Of a DNA stretch of 64,000 nt, positions 21,521-31,287 are shown piece by piece (position 1 is the stretch's first letter; every line of letters begins with the position of its first letter). Location of the stretch: positions 25,052,227 through 25,116,226 of the forward strand of contig CM029671.1 of the NCBI GenBank assembly GCA_017311315.1, in the 5' to 3' direction. The notes below the pieces were generated by a model. It was given only the letters and a program-made list of their open reading frames with translations, was not told the DNA's origin and ran no database searches. The DNA is from Dendrocalamus latiflorus (Eukaryota; Streptophyta; Magnoliopsida; Poales; Poaceae). Both the position numbers and the translations under genes were made by a program.

Positions 21521-22903
21521 CGTTATCAGCACTGCGTTCTGCCATTAACACACAACAAACATTCACACGCTCGGCCATCCATTCGCGCACACACAAACAG
21601 CATACAACAGAGAAAACAACCAAGAACAGAAGGTATGGAGAACGATCAGATCCATCTCTGTGAGCAGCATCACAACGCTTTACTTGGTGTTCTTGCTTCA
21701 ATGGATTCTTTGTGTGATTACCTGCAACTTCTTTTTGCCCCTTGCCATCAAGATCCACCACCACCAAGACCGACGACGGCCACCATAATCTCCACCGGTC
21801 ATGGCTCGAGGCCAGTTCGCCGTCGTCCATGGGAGGCGCACGGCGTCTCCCCACCGGCGAGGGCTTCGCGCTATGGGCCTTACCGGCGCCCGGCGCACGC
21901 CTCCGAGGCGGCAAACCGCCGCCCTGGACTCCGCATCCGTACGGCCTCCTCTGCAGAGGAGGCCTTCTCCTCCACTTGATTCAAGAACAGAGGGGAGGGG
22001 GGCCAACACGGCGCGGGGGCACGGCCAGCAGAGGCGCCGGTTGCTGCGCGGCGCAGTCCGGCCGGCCGACGCCGGAGGCGTCCTGGGCCGGCGGCGGTGG
22101 CCCCCACGGCCGGCGACCGTGGCGGCCCAAGGCGAGGCGGCGCGCGGTGAAGAAGCCCGAGGCTGGCCGAGGCGCGGCGCCGCTCGTGCAGCCCGACCAG
22201 CCGGAGAAGGTGCGGCGCCCCATGGGCCGGCAGCCCTGCGCGGCACACGGCCGGCCAAGCCAGGCGCCGAGGCGGCGCGGTGGGGCCCGGCCGGCGGCGA
22301 GGCGGCTCCCGAGGCGGCTCCCGAGGCGGTGCGGCGCGGCCGGACGCGAGGAGGAGGCGCCTCGCGGTGGAGACGCCGGCGGCGGCGGCCGGCGGCCGGC
22401 GGTGGCGGCGCCCCATGGGCTGGCGGCGGTGGAGGCCACAAAGGCCAGTGGTGGCGGCTGGATATGGGGTTAGGGTTGAAACCCTAACCCTACCACTCCA
22501 CCTCATATATACATGCTGCCCAAAATGGATTTTTAGCCCATTAACCCCCCACCTCCCTCATGGGCCAAATGGCCGACCGGGCTTTAGCCCAGGTTGCCAA
22601 AATTTTGCAACCTCCCCCCTCTGTTTTCATGTAATTGCAGCACTTTATGTTAAATAAATTTCCATTGTATATATTTGCAATAAAGACCCCTCATGTAATA
22701 TTGTATTGTTCTTATATGTTTTCATGCAATGTATTATACATTAATTATTGCAATCTATCTTCTGCAATTTTAATATTTCGTTTACTAGCTTACCATACAA
22801 GCATTTCATATTAATTGTTTTTAATGCAAATGCCTTAGGTTGATTTTCTCTCATTTGGGAATAACACAATTTTTTTTTAACTTTGATATTGACCACACAC
22901 AAG

Positions 22904-23195
22904 GTAGTACCATAGTACTACTGCGGGATTTATTCCTCAATGTGCGTACCTAATATCAAGTTTTGCACCAATTTGGTCTACACTTTTGGGTGACTACCTT
23001 TATTTATTTTCAAATTGGCCATACACAAGGTAGTACCATCGTACTACTGTGGGATTTCATCCTCAACGTGCGTACCCAATCTGATTATAAATTATACAAG
23101 GTCTACACCTAAGTGATTACCATGATTCTTTTTCACATTGGCCATACACAAGGTAGTATCAATATACTACTGTGGGATTATCATCCTCAAAGTGC
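22904..23195 (+). repeat. Three hairpin modules, leader copy A
   Basis: GTAGTA-6 nt-TACTAC stems start at 22904, 23030 and 23153 (spacing 126 and 123). Each is followed by a second small stem (GGGAT...ATCCTC type) and GTGCGTACC-like sequence. The motif is preceded by ACACAAG in every case. Confidence 0.75.
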
Positions 23196-25150
23196 GCACT
23201 CAATGTTGCAAAATGCATTAAATAATGTTAATACCATTGGTGATTAACTATGTTGTTCCACAATAGGAGAATGTCCCTTTATGTATTTCAAGTTTACCTT
23301 GATTACTTGCATTTCGCATTGCTTATTTAACATTGCCAAAGAAACTACTCCTGAATGTTCAAGCTTTGACGACGTCGACCGGCGGTGGCGCATGGCGTCC
23401 TCATGGCGCGAGCGGCACAGCCCGGTGCGAGGCGCAGACCGCGCGGCGCGGCGGTGTGGCCCCCGACGGTGGCGCGCAGCGCCCGAAGAGGATCACGGCC
23501 GACGGCGCCCAAGACGTGGCGGCCCGTGGCCAGCGACGCCCAGGGCAGCGGCGCCCGACGGAGCCCGCAGGAGGCGGCGCCCGGCGCGGCGGCAGGCGAG
23601 GCCCGGCGGCGTGGCGCGTCCTCACGGCGCAGCCCGAGCCCGCGGCCGACGCGGCGCAGCCCGAGCCCGTGGTGGCGAAAGCCCGGCGAGGAGGAGGCGC
23701 CCGTGGCGGCGCTCGCGGCCGGCGGCACCAGCGCCGGCGGCATGCTGCGCCTGTGGCGGCGCTCGTGGCCGGCGGCACCCGCGCCCGTGACATGGCGGCG
23801 CCCGTGGCAGCCCGTGGCGGCGCGATGCAGCACGGCCGGAGCCGGAGGCGCCCGTGGGCGACGGCCTGGAGCGGCGCAGTAGCCGGCCGGCGAGGCGCGG
23901 CACCACGGGCCGGCGGCGTCAGAGCCCGCTGAGGCGGCCGGCGGCTCCCGCAACGGCGCCTCCCGAGGCGGCAGCGCCCGCGGCGGCGACGGCGGTGCCC
24001 GAGCCCGACGCGGTCCACGGCCGGCGGCGCCCAAGCCTGAGGCGGCTCGCGGCCGGCGGCGCCTTGCGCCCAGACGCGGCGGCACAGCCGGCCAGGCCGG
24101 CTTGGCGCGGCCGACGCGCGGCCCGTGCGGTCGCGGCGCCCAAGCCCGGCGGCGGTGGAGGCGGCGCCCAAGGGGGGCGGTGGAGCGCGACGTCCGGCGG
24201 CGGCCTGCGGCGGCGCAGGCGGCGGTGGCGCCCATGGCCGGTGGCGGCGGCTCCCCATGGAGGCGGCGGCGGCTGGCTAGGGTTGGGGGGAAACCCTAAT
24301 TCCCCCCTCCCTCCTTTTACAGTGGTTGCCCAAAATGGGCTTTTGGCCCAAAAACGCCCCCACCTCCCCACTTGGGCCTAAAGGCTGAATGGGCTTCAGC
24401 CCAAGTTGCCGAACTTTTGCATTTTCCCCCTTAGATGTCATGGCAAATGCAGAATTTTATTTTCAATAAATTTATATTGTAGTATTTGCAGAATAGTCCT
24501 TTTACTTGTTTATATCTGTTAATTTTTACAGTTATAAATTAGCATTTCAGTCCCTACAGGATTTGAAAATTATGTAATTGTTCAAATAAATGTGCATGCA
24601 CATTTCTATAACTTTTACATATTTAGGATTATTTTATTGCAATTTATTTACAATATGAATTGCGACCATATTTAAATTTGCTATCTTTCGCAAATTTAAT
24701 ACTTAAAATTCCCATTTAGTAAGTACCATTGTACTTAATAATTTGGAATTTTTTTGCAAAATATTATACCTACCATAAATATCATAAAATCACAATTTAT
24801 GACACTTTGCTTGTACGCTATGCCATACAATAAATTGGTGTTCACCACCAATATTGTGATTACACGTTATTATAAATATAACCTCATGTTATATTTAATT
24901 TGGGTATATCTTCATTCGGATTACAATACTCATATTGTTTTCCACATATTTTGCATTTTATTACAACATTACCATACACATTAATTTACCCCATGTAAAT
25001 TAATCATTTATGGTGTACTTTTCATGTAAGTTTTTAAATAGCTTACCATACAAGCACTTAATATTTTTTTTATGCAAATGCTTTAGGTTGATTTTCTCTC
25101 GTTTTGGAATAACACAAAGTTTCTTAACTTTGATATTGGCCATACACAAG

Positions 25151-25449
25151 GTAGTACCACAATACTATTGCGGGATTTATTCCTCAACGTGCGTACCCAA
25201 TATCAAGTTTTGAAATATTTTGGTCTACACTTTTGGGTGACTACCTTTATTTATTTTCAAATTGGCCATACACAAGGTAGTACCATGGTACTACTGTGGG
25301 ATTTCATCCTCAACGTGCGTACCCAATTTGATTATAAATTATACAAGGTCTACACCTAAGTGATTACCATGGTTCTTTTTCACATTGGCCATACACAAGG
25401 TAGTATCAAAGTACTACTGTGGGATTATCATCCTCAAAGTGCGTACCCA
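25151..25449 (+). repeat. Three hairpin modules, leader copy B
   Basis: The same modules start at 25151, 25277 and 25400 with the same 126 and 123 spacing. The middle copy is a perfect 18-base palindrome, GTAGTACCATGGTACTAC. The first has TACTAT opposite GTAGTA, which still pairs in RNA through G-U. Confidence 0.75.
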
Positions 25450-25625
25450 ATGTTGAAAAATGAATTCAATAAAGTTAACACCATTGGTGATTAACTATGT
25501 TGTTCCACACTAGGAGAATGTCCCTTTATGTATTTCAAGTTTACCTTGATTACTTGCATTTCGCATTGCTTATTTAACATTGCCAAAGATTTTAACAAAT
25601 CTGTGGCCCTACATATGTAGGCACA

Positions 25626-25987
25626 ATGGCTACTAAAGAGTTTGAGGCTCTCGCTCTTGACGGCCACAACTTCCCCATATGGGCGATGGATCTCAAAGTG
25701 AGTCTATCGTTGCGCGGAATGTACCAGGCAATTGCAGCTCCCCAAGAGGGTGTAGCTCCTTTGGCTGAGACTCTCAAGTACAATGCCTTATTTATCATAA
25801 GGAACCACATCCATCCTGATCTCAAGGCTGAGTATCTGATGGAAGAAGACCCACGCGCTCTGTGGCTTGCTCTTCAAACACGGTATGAACAGCAGAAAGC
25901 AGTCATCCTACCGGAGGCTGTCAATGAGTGGAACCACCTCCGCATACAGATTTTAAATCTGTGGGAGAGTTCAACCATGCTGTTCAT
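25626..25987 (+). pseudogene. Truncated gag of unit 1
   Basis: It starts with ATG (MATKEFEALALDGHNFPIWA) and keeps about the first 120 codons of a copia Gag (Retrotran_gag_2/UBN2 type). Just after GCTGTTCAT the sequence jumps to the AT-rich gag-pol junction, so the rest of gag including the zinc knuckle is deleted. A one-base difference near 25948 from the second gag also shifts the frame. It supplies the true N-terminus that the second gag lacks. Confidence 0.85.
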
Positions 25988-26091
25988 ATCGAACATATTT
26001 GGTATTGAAAATGAAGTTTGTATGTATTCTATATACTACTATAAGAATTTCATTAAATTCTTCTTTGTGTATATAGATTTTTGGAGTTAAT

Positions 26092-29000
26092 AATGGAGGA
26101 GGAATTATGCCTTGTGGATAGTGGTACCACAAACTCTATACATAGGGACACAAAATATTTCCTAACTCTTACTAGGAGGAAAGGAAATGTTTTAACAATC
26201 GCTGGACGCGATGCAACGATAGTAGGCTCTGGTCGCGCCTCTATCACTCTCCCTATGGGTACACAATTGGAAATTGAGGATGCACTATTGTATCCCGATT
26301 CAACACGTACTCTACTCAGTTATAGAGATATCCGTCAAAATGGTTTCCATGTTGAAACCCAAAATGACAACAAAGAGGAATATCTCCTCTTAACCAAAAA
26401 CAACGGATATGGCAAACAATTACTAGAAAAAAAATTCCATCTTTAAACTCCGAATTGTACTATACATACATCAAACTTGTTCAACATATTACGTACAAAG
26501 TAATTTTCCAAAACACAACCACATTCCAAACATGGCATTATCGCCTTGGCCATCCAGGCATTGGAATGATGAGGAAAATTATTAGCAATTCAATTGGTCA
26601 TACATACCATAAAACAAAATTTCCGGAATCCTCAGATTTTATGTGTACTTAATGTGCCACCGGAAAATTGATTTTAAGACCCTCTTATCTTAAAATCAGA
26701 GCTGAACCACTTAAATTCCTTGAACGTATTCAAGGAGATATATGTGGTCCTATACAACCATTGTGTGAACTATTCAGGAACTTCATGGTTTTAATTGACG
26801 CATCTACTAGATGGTCACACGTGTGTATTTTATCCACACGAAACCATGCATTTGCTAAATTAAATTGGTCAAATTATCCAATTACGAGTACATTACCCTG
26901 AATATCGAATTCAATCAATTCGAATGGATAATTGTGCTGAATTTTCATACCATGCCTTCAATGACGATTGTATGGCTCTTGGGATACAAGTTCAACACTC
27001 TGTTCCATATGTCCATACACAAAATGGTTTAGCAGAATCTCTTATCAAGAGAATCAAGCTCATTGCAAGACCATTACTACAGAATTGCAATTTACCAACA
27101 TCGTGTTGGGGTTATGCAGTTTTACACGCTGCTGACTTAATACAATTGCGTCCAACTGCTTATCATAGCACTTCCCCGCTACAATTACTACGTGGAAATC
27201 CATCAGATATTTCCCATCTGCGAAAGTTCGGTTGCGCTACATACGTACCGATCTCACCACCGCAGCGTACCTCAATGGGACCTCACAGGAAACTTGGGAT
27301 CTATGTTGGGTATAAATCTCCGTCAATCATAAAATACCTCGAGCCCCTAACAGGGGACCTGTTTACGGCCCGGTACGCTGATTGCATATTCAATGAGGAA
27401 CATTTCCCGGCATTAGGGGGAGACAACAAGTACCAAACTGAATGCCAGGAAATTAATTGGAATGTTCAACGCATTCCTACCTCAGACCCACGTACCAGAG
27501 AGACTGAACTTCAAGTTCAGAAACTCATTCATTTGCAAAACATTGCAAATAACCTGCCAGATGCATTTACTGATTATATGGGTGTCACAAAAATCCTATA
27601 ATCCTGCTAGAAATGTACCTGAAAGAGTGGAGGTACCGCAAAATACCACTCAACTCCCAGTTCAAAATAAGAGGGGGAGAAGTACGGTACAAATGGCGGA
27701 TACAGCTTCTAACAAGCGACAAAGGAAACAAAAGAATGTAAATGCAGATCAACCTCAAGTTGATAGACACCAAAGGATCCTTAAACCCAGATCAACAGTG
27801 CACTCAATTACTGATCCTGGGACATCGGAATACCCCGACTCAAATGTTTTGGGAAATAACATTGAGTCACCAGGGGTCCAAGAAATTTCCACAAACTATA
27901 CTGATTCTGGAGAATCATACGATCGTAAGACTACAATTGTCGACATTTATTTCTCCACAACAATTGCAAACAACCTTCAAAATGATCCAGATCCCAAGAC
28001 CATGGCAGAGTGCAAACAGCGCTCGGACTGGAATCAATGAAAGGATGCAATTCAAGAGGAGTTAGCCTCGCTCAAGAAAAGAGATGTATTCACCAATGTG
28101 ATACATACACCTCCCAAAGTATTCCCTGTCGGTTTCAAATGGGTTTTCGTCCGCAAACGGAATGAAAACAATGAGGTGGTGAGATACAAAGCAAGGCTTG
28201 TAGCACAAGGGTTCACGCAAAGACCCGGCATTGATTTCAATGAAACTTATTCTCCAGTAATGAGTGGAATAACATTCTGATACTTAATCTCATTAGCAGT
28301 TAAAAATCATCTATCTTTTCAGTTGATGGATGTAGTGACTGCATATCTTTATGGGTCACTTGATTCGGAAATATACATGAAAGTTCCCGATTGAATTTCA
28401 ATTCCGAATCCGAACGCAAATCGCAATATGTATTGTGTAAAATTAAACAAGTCTTTATACGGCTTGAAACAGTCGGGTAGAATTTGGTACAACCGACTAA
28501 GTGAGTTCCTAACCAAAAAGGGATACTCCAACAATGATGATTGTCCATGCGTATTCATCAAAAGATCCTCAACACACAGGATATAGATGAAGCACGTAAT
28601 CATCTTATGACGGAATTTGAAATGAAGGATTTGGGTAAAACCAAATTTTGCTTAGGTATACAACTTGAGCACCTTCATACATGCATCATAGTGCATCAAT
28701 CAGCCTATGTCCAGAAAATATTGGAGAAATTCAATATGGACAAAGCATATCCATCGAAAACCCCCATGGTTGTTCGAACTCTCGACAGGGACAAAAATCC
28801 ATTTAGACCCCGAGATGACAATGAAGAGCTATTGGGACCCGAGGTTCCATATCTCAGTGCTATAGGAGCGCTAATGTACCTTGCAAATTGCACCCGGCCG
28901 GATATCGCATTTGCAGTAAATCTACTTGCTAGATATAGCGCTGCTCCAACCAAAAGACATTGGGTAGGAGTGAAGAATATCCTTAGATATCTTCAAGGCA

Positions 29001-29563
29001 CTAAAGATCTCGGTCTATTCTTCCAGAAGAATAAAAATATGGATTCAATAGGATATACTGATGCTGGCTATTTATCAGATCCCCATAATGCCAGATCACA
29101 AACAGGCTTTGTATTTTTACACGGTGGAACAATCATCTCTTAGAAGTCTTCAAAACAGACTATAGTGGCTACATCCACTAATCATTCTGAAATAATTTCA
29201 TTATATGAAGCATCACGTGAATGTGTATGGCTTCGCAGAATGATTAACCACATACAACAATCATGTGGTATAGGTGCTATCGCATCACCTACCATTATCT
29301 ACGAAGATAATGTTACTTGCGTTGTTCAAATGCAAACGGGTTACATAAAGAGCAATATCACAAAACATATTGCACCTAAACTTTTTTACCCACATGAATT
29401 GCAAGAGAGTGGGGAAATAAATATTCTGCAAACTAAGTCTTGTGATAATCTCGCGGACTTATTCACCAAGTCATTACCAATTTCCACATTCCAAAAATGT
29501 GTTCATGGAATTGGTATGCGAAGACTACGTGATTTGCAGATATCAGGGGGAGAAATCTCCTAA
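26092..29563 (+). pseudogene. Decayed copia pol of unit 1
   Basis: Collinear with the open pol at 31192-34824 but broken by frameshifts and stops. Examples are TAA near 26650, TGA for a Trp codon near 28037, TGA for an Arg codon near 28279, TGA near 28395 and TAG for a Trp codon near 29141. A deletion of about 65 bp near 28563-28580 removes the YVDD catalytic loop of reverse transcriptase. Protease (CLVDSGTTNSI), integrase, reverse transcriptase and RNase H segments are still recognisable. It cannot make an active polymerase. Confidence 0.92.
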
Positions 29564-29897
29564 GATTTAACCCGTTCAATATAAATATTGTACTCTTTTC
29601 CCTTTATGAGTTTTTCCTCTAAGGTTTCTCATTAAGGTTTTTAATGAGGCAATATGACAACGTAATCATAAATATATTATATCTCTATTTTCCCCACAGG
29701 GGTTTTTAAGGAGATATAATCATATATATGCCATATCAAATTTTCTCCTTAAATTTTCCCATTGGGTTTTAAAGGAGTTTTCATGGCATATCAACTTTAT
29801 AGGTTCTCCTCATATTTTTCCCTATAGGGTTTTGGAGGAGTTTTTCCAAGATGATGAATCAAGATGATCATATGAAGATACATTGGTCAAGGGGGAG
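29564..29897 (+). other. 3' region of unit 1 with internal polypurine tract
   Basis: It holds repeated GAGTTTT(T)CTC / GGTTTTTAATGAGGCAATAT type blocks, which also follow the second pol (34825-35226). It ends in GGTCAAGGGGGAG, matching the polypurine tract before the real 3' LTR. Confidence 0.7.
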
Positions 29898-29995
29898 TGT
29901 TACAATCAAAAGCAAGGGATGCCCAATGTACAGATGTCTTCCCAAACAGACACCTTCCCATGCCAACTTCTCATCATCTATATATATGTATCAAA
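29898..29995 (+). repeat. Internal LTR-like fragment
   Basis: It starts TGTTACAATC directly after the internal polypurine tract and has a TATATATA-like run at about 29980. Apart from the first eight bases it differs from the outer LTRs, so it comes from a related but different LTR family. At about 29996 it joins gag sequence at AGTTCCCCACATGGGCGATG, where the first gag reads ACTTCCCCATATGGGCGATG. This indicates a recombination or template-switch junction with short homology. Confidence 0.7.
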
Positions 29996-31055
29996 GTTCC
30001 CCACATGGGCGATGGATCTCAAAGTGAGTCTATCGTTGCGCGGAATGTACCAGGCAATTGCAGCTCCCCAAGAGGGTGTAGCTCCTTTGGCTGAGACTCT
30101 CAAGTACAATACCTTATTTATCATAAGGAACCACATCCATCCTGATCTCAAGGCTGAGTATCTGATGGAAGAAGACCCACGCGCTCTGTGGCTTGCTCTT
30201 CAAACACGGTATGAACAGCAGAAAGCAGTCATCCTACCGGAGGCTGTCAATGAGTGGAACCACCTCCGCATACAAGATTTTAAATCTGTGGGAGAGTTCA
30301 ACCATGCTGTTCATAAAATCAGTTCTAAACTGCAGTTTTGCGAGAAAGAACCATCTGATGCGGAGAAAATTGAGAAAACATTGTCTACCATGCTCCCCGC
30401 ACAAATGATCCTTCAGCAACAATACCGTGAAAGAGGTTTCACCGTTTATTCTGAGTTAATTAAAACATTACTTCAGGCAGAAAGGCATAGTGAGCTCCTC
30501 CTTTGGAACTCTAATTTGCGCCCTTTGGGCACTAAACCTTTGCCAGAAGTACATGCTAACACTCAGAACAAACCCAAAGGGAATGCTACTAATTCTAGCA
30601 CTCCTGGGAACTTCAAAGGAAAGAACAAGCGCAAGAGACAGCGTCAGTCTAATGGTGCTAACAAGGGAAAGGATGTTTTTAAGTCGAAAAAGAACAAGTC
30701 TAACACTTGTGTCAAGTGTGGCTGTTACAACCACCCGACTGAGAAATGTCGCACTCCCAAGCACTTGGTGGCGTTGTACTTGAATTCCGTGGGACGAGCA
30801 CGCTCCAATCAAGGACGTTCCAATAAAGGTGGACAATTTGAAGCACACTTCAACTCCCAATCTGATGTCAACATGGAAGAATTCCTCCAACCTGACATTA
30901 CTAAGAAAGATGCCCCTGAGTGCTCCTACTCTGCTCCTACAGCTGCGGAAACAAGCAACACCAAGGCACTACCTCCACTTGATGGAAACGTTGACGATAT
31001 GGAGAACATGATCGTGGAGTTCACTTCTAACGATCCGTTTGGAGACTTTAATTAG
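29919..31055 (+). CDS. Copia Gag, unit 2, chimeric N-terminus
   Basis: The open frame extends 5' to 29883, but the first ATG is at 29919, inside the LTR-like fragment. About 25-28 residues of novel sequence replace the native Gag start, which is preserved only in unit 1. From WAMDLKVSLSLRG on it matches Gag of unit 1. It continues through the Retrotran_gag_2 region to a CCHC zinc knuckle, CVKCGCYNHPTEKC (C-x2-C-x4-H-x4-C), at about residue 265 from the ATG. It ends at TAG (31053-31055). Gag would form the retrotransposon particle. Whether the altered N-terminus works is unknown. Confidence 0.85.
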   Translation: MPNVQMSSQTDTFPCQLLIIYIYVSKFPTWAMDLKVSLSLRGMYQAIAAPQEGVAPLAETLKYNTLFIIRNHIHPDLKAEYLMEEDPRALWLALQTRYEQQKAVILPEAVNEWNHLRIQDFKSVGEFNHAVHKISSKLQFCEKEPSDAEKIEKTLSTMLPAQMILQQQYRERGFTVYSELIKTLLQAERHSELLLWNSNLRPLGTKPLPEVHANTQNKPKGNATNSSTPGNFKGKNKRKRQRQSNGANKGKDVFKSKKNKSNTCVKCGCYNHPTEKCRTPKHLVALYLNSVGRARSNQGRSNKGGQFEAHFNSQSDVNMEEFLQPDITKKDAPECSYSAPTAAETSNTKALPPLDGNVDDMENMIVEFTSNDPFGDFN

Positions 31056-31287
31056 GCTCCTACACTTTGAGATACCTTATTTCATTATCCCTTCAATGTG
31101 GATGTCGTTTAATTGTGAATGTTGTCATAAGCTAGTTGTTGTCCGTACTTCATTTACGCACCATGGGTATTGTAATTTGTATTAAGCACAATTGATACCT
31201 ATATATATATTGTATGTATTCTATATATATTTGTTGAGAATGACATATTCAAATTCTCCATTTTGTATAGATTGTACGGGAGTCGAT
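31056..31287 (+). other. gag-pol junction, intron-like AT-rich segment
   Basis: Very AT-rich, with a TTTTGTATAG|ATT boundary just before the protease region. Unit 1 has TTTGTGTATATAG|ATT at the matching place. Pol is in the +1 frame relative to gag, with gag closed by a stop. It may be a spliced intron or simply a spacer between separately translated frames. Confidence 0.45.

Larger units (their letters stand above)
21521..25625 (+). other. Leader of the composite copia, internally duplicated
   Basis: Non-coding leader made of two diverged copies (about 21640-23341 and 23342-25588). Each has a very GC-rich half followed by AAACCCTAA, a CCCAAAATGG...GGCC block, an AT-rich stretch and three hairpin modules, and ends AGGAGAATGTCCCTTTATGT...CATTGCCAAAG. 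The GC-rich halves are open in up to six frames at once, so I annotate no protein there. Confidence 0.8.

Noticed and set aside
21698..24381. Long Ala/Arg/Gly/Pro-rich frames, up to 296 codons
   Set aside because: They are open in several frames on both strands because the DNA is almost pure G+C. They lie in the duplicated copia leader and show no domain.
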